Positions 17,603 through 25,625 of a DNA stretch of 64,000 nt are shown one piece after another; within the stretch, counting starts at the first letter, position 1; the number at the start of each line of letters is the position of its first letter. The translations under genes and the position numbers were made by a program. Origin of the DNA: Rhodococcus sp. SMB37 (GTDB lineage: Bacteria; Actinomycetota; Actinomycetes; Mycobacteriales; Mycobacteriaceae); assembly GCF_004345605.1 (NCBI RefSeq), contig NZ_SLVY01000001.1:1-64000 (forward strand). Reading direction: 5' to 3'. The notes under the pieces are model-generated. The model had not been told where the DNA came from. It worked only from the letters and a program-made list of their open reading frames with translations, and did no database searches.

Positions 17603-17623
17603 CCCACCGCGCATAGGAGCATC

Positions 17624-17992
17624 ATGTCTGTCGCCGTCGTCCATGCCGAAACCCCTGAGGGACGCGCTGCCCTGCGTGCCGGTGCCCGTGAGGCCGCCGA
17701 CCGCGGGCAGAAATTGGTCGTCCTGGCTCCTCTCGACGAACCCGCCGAGAGTGACGCGGTGGACGCCGTTGTCCGAGAAGTTCTCGGCGAGGGCGACTGG
17801 GAGCTACTCACCGATGTCCACGACGGCGATTCGGTCGGAACACTCGTCGAATTGCTCGCGCGCAGCGGCGCCGAAAGGGCAGTGGTGGGTAGCCGCGGCC
17901 GGACCGCGACCGGCAAGTTCCTGCTCGAACGTGGGCTGCAGCGCATGATCATCGAAGCGGCTGTTCCGGTACTCGTCGTGAAGGACGAATGA
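17624..17992 (+). CDS. Universal stress protein (UspA family)
   Basis: A 122-residue single-domain Usp with alpha/beta fold: beta-strand start SVAVVHAETPEG, middle KLVVLAPLD and C-terminal AERAVVGSRGRTATGKFLLE followed by AAVPVLVVKD. The ATP-binding pattern G-x2-G-x9-G-S/T is only partly kept: the final Ser/Thr is replaced by Leu (ERGLQRM), so ATP binding is uncertain. AGGAGC lies upstream of the ATG; an earlier in-frame GTG start is rejected on that basis. A 15-base palindrome overlaps the promoter. Confidence 0.88.
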   Translation: MSVAVVHAETPEGRAALRAGAREAADRGQKLVVLAPLDEPAESDAVDAVVREVLGEGDWELLTDVHDGDSVGTLVELLARSGAERAVVGSRGRTATGKFLLERGLQRMIIEAAVPVLVVKDE

Positions 17993-18010
17993 TCGGCTTA
18001 CGCTGGTTGC

Positions 18011-18403
18011 ATGGTCTACCGGCTGCTCGCCGACGCCACCGCGTTCGTCCATCTGCTGTTCGTGCTCTACGTCGCGTTCGGCGGGTTTCTCACGTGGCGG
18101 TGGCCACGCACGATCATCACCCATGTGCTTGCAGTGGTGTGGGGCGCCGGGTCGGTGATCGTGGGGTTCGACTGCCCGTTGACGTCGGCAGAGAACTGGG
18201 CCCGGGACAAGGCCGGTGACTCGGGGCTGCCCCCGGGTGGCTTCATCGAGCATTATCTGACCGGCGTGATCTATCCCGAATCCGCACTCGGGTTGGTTCG
18301 CGCGGGTGTCGTGGTCTGTGTCGTGGTGTCGTGGTCGGTGCTGTGGGTGCGTCACGGCCGCACGCGTGTGAGAAAAGGCGCGCTTGGACTTACTCGACAG
18401 TAG
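18011..18403 (+). CDS. DUF2784 family membrane protein
   Basis: A 130-residue integral membrane protein of the DUF2784 family, function unknown. Hydrophobic segments lie at about 8-28, 35-53 and 95-115. The family signature region CPLTSAENWARDKAG then GFIEHYLTGVIYP is well conserved. A -10-like TACGCT at 17999-18004 lies six bases before the ATG, so the message may be leaderless, although the gene is only 18 bases after usp. Confidence 0.86.
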   Translation: MVYRLLADATAFVHLLFVLYVAFGGFLTWRWPRTIITHVLAVVWGAGSVIVGFDCPLTSAENWARDKAGDSGLPPGGFIEHYLTGVIYPESALGLVRAGVVVCVVVSWSVLWVRHGRTRVRKGALGLTRQ

Positions 18404-18412
18404 GGTGGCGGC

Positions 18413-19657
18413 ATGACTGCCTCACGCCATCTCGACGTCGTCGTCTACGGCGCTACCGGCTTCGTTGGCCGGCTCACCGCCGAGTACCTCGCCCACCACC
18501 TTCCGTCCGGTCTGACGGTCGGACTCGCCGGTCGTTCCCGCGACAAACTCGAAGCCGTGCGTGGGGCGCTTCCTCCCACCGCCGCCGAGTGGCCGTTGAT
18601 CATCGCAAATGCGGACGATCCCGACTCCCTGGCCGCGATGGCATCCGAGACTCGCGTGGTGATCACCACGGTCGGCCCCTATGCCCGGTACGGTCTGCCG
18701 CTGGTCCAGGCGTGCGCCGAGGCAGGTACCGATTATGTGGACCTGACCGGTGAGGTCTTGTTCCAACGCGAGAGCATCGACCGGTTCGACGACATCGCGC
18801 ACCGCACCGGCGCCCGCATCGTGCACGGGTGCGGGTTCGATTCGGTTCCGTCCGATCTCGGTGTGCATGCCTTGCGGCGCGCCGCGGACGCCGACGGGGC
18901 CGGCGCACTGACCGACACCACGTACATCCTGACGTCGATGCGCGGCGGTGTCAGCGGTGGCACGATCGATTCACTGCGCAACCAGCTCGATGTGGTCCGC
19001 GGCGATCGCACGGCACGGAAGATCGCGGCGAGTCCCTACTCGTTGTCACCCGACCGGGATCAGGAGCCCGACCACGGCCGGCAGAGCGATATCGCGCTGG
19101 TCGACGGCAAGTCGATCGCTCCGGAGGTCACCGGATGGAAGGCGCCGTTCGCGATGGCGTCGGTCAACACCCGGGTGGTGCGGCGCAGCAGCGCCCTCAC
19201 CGAGGGGACCTACGGGCCGCGGTTCCGGTATCGGGAGGTGATGAACGTCGGCTCGTCGGTGGCGTCACCTCTGATCGCCGGGGCCGTCGCCGCGGGGCTG
19301 GGTGCCCTCGTGGCGGGCCTGTCGTTCCGCCCGACCAGGTTCCTGCTCGATAAGGTGTTGCCCGCCCCCGGTGAGGGCCCGTCGGAGCAGACCCGCGAAC
19401 GCGGGTATTTCACGGTCGATCTGTACACCACCACCGAGACCGGCGCCCGCTACACGGCGCGGTTCGCCGCGAAGGGCGATCCCGGGTACAAGGCGACCGC
19501 GGTGATGCTGAGCGAATCCGCGCTGTCGTTGGCCGTCGGAGGTTCTGCGCTGCACGCCGGTGGTGGGGTGCTCACCCCCGCTGTGGCGTTCGGCGACGTG
19601 CTGACCGAGCGGCTTCGAGCGGCGGGCTTCGAGATCTCGACGCGCCGCCTACCCTGA
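18413..19657 (+). CDS. Saccharopine dehydrogenase-like / trans-acting enoyl reductase family protein
   Basis: A 414-residue Rossmann-fold protein. The N-terminal dinucleotide loop YGATGFVGR is at residues 12-20, followed by a saccharopine-dehydrogenase NADP-binding domain (TTVGPYARYGLPLVQACAEAGT, YVDLTGE). A hydrophobic segment near residues 285-310 suggests membrane association. Mycobacterial relatives include Rv2449c and the trans-acting enoyl reductase Rv2953, which reduces phthiocerol precursors; no polyketide synthase is nearby, so that role is not implied. TAGGGT at 18401-18406 sits six bases before the ATG (leaderless pattern). Confidence 0.88.
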   Translation: MTASRHLDVVVYGATGFVGRLTAEYLAHHLPSGLTVGLAGRSRDKLEAVRGALPPTAAEWPLIIANADDPDSLAAMASETRVVITTVGPYARYGLPLVQACAEAGTDYVDLTGEVLFQRESIDRFDDIAHRTGARIVHGCGFDSVPSDLGVHALRRAADADGAGALTDTTYILTSMRGGVSGGTIDSLRNQLDVVRGDRTARKIAASPYSLSPDRDQEPDHGRQSDIALVDGKSIAPEVTGWKAPFAMASVNTRVVRRSSALTEGTYGPRFRYREVMNVGSSVASPLIAGAVAAGLGALVAGLSFRPTRFLLDKVLPAPGEGPSEQTRERGYFTVDLYTTTETGARYTARFAAKGDPGYKATAVMLSESALSLAVGGSALHAGGGVLTPAVAFGDVLTERLRAAGFEISTRRLP

Positions 19658-19752
19658 CTGCGCGCACCGGCGTGGATCCGACATCGGCGGCGGGTTATGC
19701 TCGATCGGTCGCTCATCCGGCGACCGAAGTATCCGACGGAAGATGGGGCACC

Positions 19753-19869
19753 ATGCACGCGACGAGCATCGAGACGGCTCCGGCTGCTCGGCTTGCGCTG
19801 ATGGCGTTCTGGCCTACCCGTCGTGGCGCGTGCTTCGACTGCGAGTGTTGTTCCTGGATGTCCTTCTGA
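19753..19869 (+). CDS. Cysteine-rich leader peptide upstream of TSUP gene
   Basis: A 38-codon reading frame whose end holds four cysteines in seven residues (CFDCECC, residues 27-33), preceded by TRR. GGAAGATGGGG lies just before the ATG, and a -10-like TATGCT is at 19696-19701. Its TGA at 19867-19869 falls inside an eight-base hairpin, and the TSUP transporter gene starts 59 bases later. In mycobacteria, polycysteine small proteins upstream of sulfur genes act as cysteine-responsive attenuators; this has the same layout. The peptide itself probably has no function beyond being translated. Not verified; chance remains possible. Confidence 0.6.
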   Translation: MHATSIETAPAARLALMAFWPTRRGACFDCECCSWMSF

Positions 19870-19886
19870 GCGGTGTCGCACCGCTC
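19868..19886 (+). promoter_or_regulatory. Hairpin overlapping the leader-peptide stop codon (candidate attenuator)
   Basis: GAGCGGTG at 19868-19875 pairs perfectly with CACCGCTC at 19879-19886 across the triloop TCG. It begins within the leader stop codon, so a ribosome terminating or stalled on the cysteine codons would change whether it forms. There is no T-run, so an effect on translation or Rho access is more likely than intrinsic termination. Confidence 0.5.
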
Positions 19887-19928
19887 GTCGTGTTCGTCTA
19901 GGTCCCTTCCAGTCGCACGGAGCGATGC

Positions 19929-20876
19929 ATGCTCAATCTCCTCGTCTTCACGTTGGTCGGTGCCGGTGCCCAGTTGGTCGATGGCGCACTCGGCATGGCG
20001 TTCGGTGTCACTGCCACCACCTTGCTGATCTTCAGTGGTGTCGGCGCAGCGCACGCGAGTGCCGCCGTCCACCTGGCCGAGGTCGGCACCACTCTGGTCT
20101 CCGGTGCTGCGCATTGGCGGTTCCGTAACATCGACTGGAAGGTCGTGCTGCGACTCGGTGTACCCGGTGCGGTCGGCGCGTTTCTCGGTGCCACTGTTCT
20201 CTCCGGTCTGTCCACGGAAGCAGCCGTGCCGGTCACGGCGACGATCCTGCTGGTCATCGGTGTGTACGTGGCGTTGCGTTTCTCTGTTCGCCCGCCGGCG
20301 GTGGCCGATGCCCGTAGATCGCCGCACACCGCGAAGTTCCTCTCACCTCTCGGATTCTTCGGTGGTTTCATCGACGCGAGCGGCGGCGGCGGTTGGGGTC
20401 CTATCACCACCAGCACACTGCTTTCGCGCGGAAAGACCGCACCGCGCACGGTGATCGGTTCGGTCAGCGCCTCGGAGTTCCTCGTCGCGGTCGCTGCGAG
20501 CATCGGCTTCCTCATCGGTCTGGGACGCGAGTCGCTCGACAACCTGCTCATCGTCGCGGGGTTGGCGATCGGAGGTGCGCTTGCCGCTCCGGTGGCCGCA
20601 TGGCTGGTCTCCCGCGTTCCGGCGACACTGTTGGGGACCGCGGTCGGCGGCGTCATCGTCGTGACCAACCTGTACAAGTTATTCGACACCTTCGAGGTGT
20701 CCAGCACCGTCGCGACGCTGCTCTACGTGCTGCTCATCGCCGGCTGGATCACCCTGCTGATCGTGTCGTGGAAGCGTTCGAAACTCACTTCGGCCGAGTC
20801 GTCGGGCGGCCTCGAGAATCTCGAGGCTCCGACCCCGACAGCGTTGCAGGAAGACTCGCAGGGCCAAAAAATCTAG
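19929..20876 (+). CDS. TSUP (TauE/SafE) family membrane exporter
   Basis: A 315-residue integral membrane protein of the TSUP family, with about eight to nine membrane segments. Family signatures include the two TSUP repeats, FTLVGAGAQLVDGALGMAFG at the start, and GGFIDASGGGGWGPITTSTL in the second half. Relatives export sulfite, sulfoacetate or related sulfur compounds, and some carry other organic anions. GGAG lies before the ATG. The cysteine-rich leader upstream supports a sulfur-linked substrate (inference). The last 30 residues are polar and probably cytoplasmic. Confidence 0.9.
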   Translation: MLNLLVFTLVGAGAQLVDGALGMAFGVTATTLLIFSGVGAAHASAAVHLAEVGTTLVSGAAHWRFRNIDWKVVLRLGVPGAVGAFLGATVLSGLSTEAAVPVTATILLVIGVYVALRFSVRPPAVADARRSPHTAKFLSPLGFFGGFIDASGGGGWGPITTSTLLSRGKTAPRTVIGSVSASEFLVAVAASIGFLIGLGRESLDNLLIVAGLAIGGALAAPVAAWLVSRVPATLLGTAVGGVIVVTNLYKLFDTFEVSSTVATLLYVLLIAGWITLLIVSWKRSKLTSAESSGGLENLEAPTPTALQEDSQGQKI

Positions 20877-20948
20877 CACGTACCCCGGCCGGACAAAACG
20901 CCCATACCAAGATCATTACGGCGCACCGCACCCGATAGCATTCGCCGC

Positions 20949-21551
20949 GTGAATCGACTCCGCCTTGCAGCTCTGCCTGCCATCCTTGCCTGCGCTCTCA
21001 CCCTCGGTGCCTGCTCGTCCGACGACGACACGTCGGCCTCCGGGAGCGACAGCGCCTCCGAGACCGCCGATGCCACATTCTCCGACGGAGATGTCAGCGT
21101 CGAGACGCTCGACGCCGATCTCCTCGCGAAGTTCTCGAGCTGCGACGACGTTGCCCCGGCCGTGGAACAGTACATCGAAGGACTCGACGCCGATCCGAAC
21201 AACGGCTCGAGCGACTACGGCGTGTACTGCACCTGGTCGACGCCCGCCAGTGCCGCAAGCCTCGACGACATCCGCACGGTCGAGGTCATGATCGAGACCG
21301 GGAACGGCGCCGTGTCGGACACCTCGGTACTCGGCACCGCAGGTCTCGAAGTGCTCTCCGACAGCGCCGTCGAGTCGAAGGGGGGCGTCGCGTACACGAT
21401 GAACATGGGCACCGACGCGGCCGGCATCACTGTCACCACCGTCGAGTTCCCGGACGTGCGCGTCTCCATCACCGGCGGGCAGTGGGCCGACTCCCCCAGT
21501 TTGGACGGACCGGCCGCCGTCGCTGCCGCCACCGAGATTCTGGGCCTCTGA
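20949..21551 (+). CDS. Secreted lipoprotein, function unknown
   Basis: A 200-residue predicted lipoprotein. Signal peptide MNRLRLAALPAILACALTLG leads to lipobox LGAC with Cys22, then a Ser/Asp-rich linker. The mature domain has two further cysteines (SSCDD and VYCTW, about residues 64 and 95), which could form a disulfide, as in DUF3558-type lipoproteins. A TAGCAT hexamer seven bases before the GTG suggests a leaderless mRNA. I do not recognise a specific family. Confidence 0.8.
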   Translation: MNRLRLAALPAILACALTLGACSSDDDTSASGSDSASETADATFSDGDVSVETLDADLLAKFSSCDDVAPAVEQYIEGLDADPNNGSSDYGVYCTWSTPASAASLDDIRTVEVMIETGNGAVSDTSVLGTAGLEVLSDSAVESKGGVAYTMNMGTDAAGITVTTVEFPDVRVSITGGQWADSPSLDGPAAVAAATEILGL

Positions 21552-21570
21552 GCAACCGGTCTCGAACGAC

Positions 21571-21605
21571 ACGGGCGCGATCACCGAGATGGTGAGCGCG
21601 CCCGT
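21571..21605. terminator. Bidirectional terminator between lipoprotein and yhhN genes
   Basis: Stem ACGGGCGCG-A-TCACC (21571-21585) against GGTGA-G-CGCGCCCGT (21591-21605) with one internal A/G mismatch and loop GAGAT, followed on the plus strand by TCTCGTCTC. It lies between two converging genes. Confidence 0.75.
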
Positions 21606-21617
21606 TCTCGTCTCGGG

Positions 21618-22325
21618 TCACTCGAGTGTGCTCGCCGCACTCCGATCGGCGTTCTCATCCCGGGCCGCCCGGCCCCGGGTCATCACGCCGTGTGTGATGA
21701 GTACCTGCGCCGCGATGTAGGTGAGCATCACCCAGAACCCCGACAGCGGCAGGGGGAAGTCCTCGACGAACGCGCGCAATGCGATCAACGAATCGGAGAC
21801 CACGAAGATCACCGCGCCGATCGCGACGGTGCGCCCGACGCCGGTGGCGAGAACCGCCATCGTGGCCAGACACAACGCATAGACCACGACGGGGATCAGC
21901 AGCACACCCGCGCCCGGAGCGCACACCGCCACCAGGGCGATGACAGCGACCGCGAAGACCGCGAGTACCCACCGCCTGGTGTGCAGCACGCTCTCGGCCC
22001 GATACGGCAGAAACGCCGCGATGTAGGTCACCTGCGCACACAGGAAGAATCCGACAAGCACCAGGAACGAGGTGTCACCGTCGAACAGGTCGGGTGCAGT
22101 GTCGCCGAGCCAGGAGAAGGTCAACGCCACCAGCGTCAGCTCGACGAGCCGTGATCGGGGCGCGGTCGTGCCGAGCACGAGCGCGGCCGCCAGCACCGGC
22201 ATGAGCAGCCATTGAGTGGCGTCGACCGACATTGCCTCGGGGTCGATCAGCTGGGCGATCAGATGCACCGCGGCGAGTACACCGAAACCGGCGAACGCGA
22301 TCCGCGCAGCGATGCCCTGGGTCAC
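21618..22325 (-). CDS. YhhN family membrane protein (lysoplasmalogenase-like)
   Basis: A 235-residue membrane protein with about eight hydrophobic helices, YhhN/TMEM86 family. Animal members and some bacterial ones hydrolyse the vinyl ether bond of lysoplasmalogen. Conserved polar residues in the family are present: SWLGDTAPD near 70-78 and FVVSDSLIALRAF near 175-187. The GTG at 22325 overlaps the meaB stop as GTGA, so it is translated from the mutAB-meaB message. Why a lysoplasmalogenase-like protein should be coupled to methylmalonyl-CoA mutase is not clear. Confidence 0.88.
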   Translation of the reverse strand: MTQGIAARIAFAGFGVLAAVHLIAQLIDPEAMSVDATQWLLMPVLAAALVLGTTAPRSRLVELTLVALTFSWLGDTAPDLFDGDTSFLVLVGFFLCAQVTYIAAFLPYRAESVLHTRRWVLAVFAVAVIALVAVCAPGAGVLLIPVVVYALCLATMAVLATGVGRTVAIGAVIFVVSDSLIALRAFVEDFPLPLSGFWVMLTYIAAQVLITHGVMTRGRAARDENADRSAASTLE

Positions 22326-23377
22326 CGAGCGGGACCCTCGTTCTCGGCGCCGCCGTCGTCGACATCGTCGAAAGCATCGAGGATCTGCCGCGCACCGATG
22401 GCCGCGGTGAGCGACCCGTCGCGCACTCCGGCCTCGACGTCACCGCGGATCGCCTTGACACGCGGATTGCCTTCGAGTCGCCGGAGCAGTTGGTCGTGCA
22501 CCATCGTCCACGTCCAGTCGACCTGTTGGCGACTGCGGTTCTCGTCGAACTGCCCGGCCTCGGTGAGCACTCTCTTGTGCTCGAGGACGGTGTCCCAGAA
22601 CGTATCCAGCCCCAGGCCTTCGAGACCGCTCATGGTGATCACCGGCGGCTTCCACAACGCGTCGTGCGGATGCACCATGCGCATCGCGCCGGACAGTTCG
22701 CGCGCAGCGACACGCGCGTCGCGCTCGTGGTTGCCGTCCGCCTTGTTCACCGCGACGAGATCAGCGAGCTCGAGCACGCCCTTCTTGATGCCCTGCAACT
22801 GGTCGCCGGTGCGGGCGAGCGTGAGAAAACAGAAGCAGTCCACCATGTTCGCGACGGTGACCTCCGACTGCCCGACACCGACGGTCTCGACCAGGATCAC
22901 GTCGAACCCGGCCGCCTCGAGCAGCACCATCGTCTCGCGGGTCGCCTTGGCGACACCGCCGAGGGTGCCGGCGGTGGGCGATGGCCGGATGAAGGCGTCC
23001 TGCTCCCCGGACAACCGGGCCATCCTGGTCTTGTCGCCCAGGATCGAGCCGCCGGTACGGGTCGACGAGGGGTCGACGGCGAGCACCGCGACCCGGTGTC
23101 CCTTACCGAGCAGGTACATACCGAGCGAGTCGATGAACGTCGACTTCCCGACCCCGGGGACGCCGGTGATACCGACCCTGATCGCACCGCCCGCGCGCGG
23201 GAGCAGGCGCAGCAGCAGCTGCTGCGCCTGCTCCCGATGGTCGTCGCGAGTCGATTCGATCAGGGTGATCGCCTTCGCGAGTCCGGCGCGCTCGTTGGCG
23301 AGTACCGATTCCGCGAGGGCGTCGAGGTCGACCGGACGCCGGCGCGTCGCGGTATTCCCGATCGAGGTGTCACTCAT
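22322..23377 (-). CDS. meaB: Methylmalonyl-CoA mutase-associated GTPase MeaB
   Basis: G3E P-loop GTPase that escorts adenosylcobalamin to methylmalonyl-CoA mutase and protects or reactivates it. The 351-residue protein has Walker A GVPGVGKST at 72-80, the Asp of AVDPSSTRTGG, ETVGVGQSE (G3 region) and NKAD for guanine specificity. The C-terminal helices around VDWTWTMVHDQLLRRL mediate dimerisation in relatives. The ATG at 23377 is one base after the mutB stop; the longer in-frame start inside mutB is rejected. Order mutA-mutB-meaB matches Rv1492-Rv1493-Rv1496 without the mazEF4 pair. Confidence 0.96.
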   Translation of the reverse strand: MSDTSIGNTATRRRPVDLDALAESVLANERAGLAKAITLIESTRDDHREQAQQLLLRLLPRAGGAIRVGITGVPGVGKSTFIDSLGMYLLGKGHRVAVLAVDPSSTRTGGSILGDKTRMARLSGEQDAFIRPSPTAGTLGGVAKATRETMVLLEAAGFDVILVETVGVGQSEVTVANMVDCFCFLTLARTGDQLQGIKKGVLELADLVAVNKADGNHERDARVAARELSGAMRMVHPHDALWKPPVITMSGLEGLGLDTFWDTVLEHKRVLTEAGQFDENRSRQQVDWTWTMVHDQLLRRLEGNPRVKAIRGDVEAGVRDGSLTAAIGARQILDAFDDVDDGGAENEGPAR

Positions 23378-23378
23378 G

Positions 23379-25625
23379 TCAGCTCGCGAGGGAGTGTCCG
23401 AGCTGGTCGGCCAGCTTGGTGAGCAAGCCGGCCGCGGCGTCGGCGATGACGGTGCCGGGCGGGAAGATCGCCGCAGCACCGGCTTCGTACAGCTCGTCGA
23501 AGTCACCGGGCGGGATGACGCCGCCGACCACGATCATGATGTCCTCGCGCCCCACCTCCGCAAGCGCCTGCTTGAGCGCGGGCACCAACGTGAGGTGTCC
23601 CGCGGCCAACGACGACACGCCGATGACGTGCACGTCGTTGTCGGCCGCCTGCCGGGCGACCTCCTCGGGGGTCTGGAACAGCGGTCCGACGTCGACGTCG
23701 AATCCGAGGTCGGCGAACGCCGTGGAGATCACCTTCTGTCCGCGATCGTGGCCGTCCTGGCCCATCTTCGCGACGAGGATACGGGGACGACGTCCCTCTT
23801 CCTCCGCGAACTTCTCGACGAGTGCGATGGTCGTGGAAATATTGCTCGCCTCCCCAGCTTCGTCGCGGTAGACGCCGCTGATCGTGCGGATCTCGGCCTG
23901 GTGCCGACCGTAGACCTTCTCCAGAGCGTCGGAGATCTCTCCGACGGTCGCCTTCGCGCGTGCCGCATCGATCGCGAGCGCCAACAGGTTGTTCTCGATG
24001 CCACCTTCGGTGGCTGCGGCAGCTCGGGTCAGCTCCTCGAGAGCAGCCTGGGTGGCGGCCTCGTCACGGTCGCCGCGGAGCTGCTCGAGCTTGGCGAGCT
24101 GCTCGGCGCGCACCTTGGAGTTCTCGACCTTGAGAACCTCGATGCTGTCGGGCTCGGCAGGTACGTACTTGTTGACACCGATCAGCGGCTGACGGCCGGA
24201 GTCGATGCGCGCCTGGGTACGCGCAGCTGCTTCCTCGATCCGCAACTTCGGGATGCCTTCGGAGATGGCCTGCGCCATACCGCCGGCCTCCTCGACCTCC
24301 GCGATGTGCGCGCGGGCCCGGTTGGCGAGTTCGTGGGTGAGCCACTCGACGTAGTGCGAGCCGCCCCACGGGTCGATGGGCCGGGTAGTACCGGACTCCT
24401 GCTGCAGCAGCAGCTGGGTGTTGCGCGCGATGCGGGCCGAGAAGTCGGTCGGCAGCGCGATCGCCTCGTCGAGCGCATTGGTGTGCAGCGACTGGGTGTG
24501 CCCCTGGGTCGCGGCCATCGCCTCGACGCAGGTTCGTCCGACGTTGTTGAACACGTCCTGTGCGGTGAGCGACCAGCCGGAGGTCTGCGAGTGGGTGCGC
24601 AGGGAGAGCGACTTCGCGTTCTTCGGATCGAACTTCTCGACGAGTTCGGCCCACAGGAGCCGGCCGGCGCGGAGCTTGGCGACCTCCATGAAGAAGTTCA
24701 TGCCGATGGCCCAGAAGAACGACAGGCGCGGTGCGAACTTGTCGATTTCCATGCCCGCGTCGAGACCGGCGCGGATGTACTCGACACCGTCGGCCAGGGT
24801 GTAGGCCAGCTCCAGATCGGCCGTGGCTCCGGCCTCCTGGATGTGGTAGCCCGAGATGGAGATCGAGTTGAACTTCGGCATCTTCGTGCTGGTGTACGCA
24901 AAGATGTCGGAGATGATCCGCATCGAGGGCTTCGGCGGGTAGATGTAGGTGTTGCGGACCATGAACTCTTTCAGAATATCGTTCTGAATGGTTCCGGCCA
25001 GCTGCTCGGGGGTGACGCCCTGTTCTTCCGCAGCCACGACGTACAGCGCGAGGATCGGCAGCACCGCGCCGTTCATCGTCATCGACACCGACACCTTCGA
25101 CAGGTCGATGCCGTCGAAGAGCTGACGCATGTCGAGGATCGAGTCGATGGCGACACCGGCCATACCGACGTCACCCTGGACGCGCGGGTGATCGGAGTCG
25201 TAGCCGCGGTGCGTCGCGAGGTCGAAGGCCACCGACAGCCCCTTCTGACCGGCCGCGAGGTTGCGACGGTAGAAGGCGTTGGATTCGGCTGCCGTCGAGA
25301 AACCCGCGTATTGGCGGATGGTCCACGGCTGGTTGACGTACATCGTCGGGTACGGGCCCCGCACGAACGGCGCGATTCCCGGGTAGCTGCCGAGCGGGTA
25401 GCCCTCGGCGGCGATGGCGTCGCGGTCGGCCTTGGTGTAGACCGGCTTGACATCGATGCCCTCGGGGGTGTTCCACACGACGTCGTCGACGGTGTAGTTG
25501 TTCGCGGACGCAACGGAGTCGACGAGTGCGGCGGTCTGCTCCGCAGTGGGAGCAGCGGGTTCCGGGGAATCCGGATCTGTCAGCGGGACATCGGCGAAGC
25601 TGCCGATCTCGGGTTGGATGCTCAC
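23379..25625 (-). CDS. mutB: Methylmalonyl-CoA mutase large (catalytic) subunit
   Basis: Interconverts (R)-methylmalonyl-CoA and succinyl-CoA with adenosylcobalamin, linking propionate, odd-chain and branched-chain catabolism to the TCA cycle and to methyl-branched lipids. The 748-residue protein has an N-terminal TIM barrel (substrate loop [20 protein letters not shown]) and a C-terminal B12 domain with [10 protein letters not shown] at 623-632, His626 being the cobalt ligand, and [10 protein letters not shown]. The GTG start directly follows the mutA stop (TAAGTG). Length is standard. Confidence 0.97.
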   Translation of the reverse strand: MSIQPEIGSFADVPLTDPDSPEPAAPTAEQTAALVDSVASANNYTVDDVVWNTPEGIDVKPVYTKADRDAIAAEGYPLGSYPGIAPFVRGPYPTMYVNQPWTIRQYAGFSTAAESNAFYRRNLAAGQKGLSVAFDLATHRGYDSDHPRVQGDVGMAGVAIDSILDMRQLFDGIDLSKVSVSMTMNGAVLPILALYVVAAEEQGVTPEQLAGTIQNDILKEFMVRNTYIYPPKPSMRIISDIFAYTSTKMPKFNSISISGYHIQEAGATADLELAYTLADGVEYIRAGLDAGMEIDKFAPRLSFFWAIGMNFFMEVAKLRAGRLLWAELVEKFDPKNAKSLSLRTHSQTSGWSLTAQDVFNNVGRTCVEAMAATQGHTQSLHTNALDEAIALPTDFSARIARNTQLLLQQESGTTRPIDPWGGSHYVEWLTHELANRARAHIAEVEEAGGMAQAISEGIPKLRIEEAAARTQARIDSGRQPLIGVNKYVPAEPDSIEVLKVENSKVRAEQLAKLEQLRGDRDEAATQAALEELTRAAAATEGGIENNLLALAIDAARAKATVGEISDALEKVYGRHQAEIRTISGVYRDEAGEASNISTTIALVEKFAEEEGRRPRILVAKMGQDGHDRGQKVISTAFADLGFDVDVGPLFQTPEEVARQAADNDVHVIGVSSLAAGHLTLVPALKQALAEVGREDIMIVVGGVIPPGDFDELYEAGAAAIFPPGTVIADAAAGLLTKLADQLGHSLAS

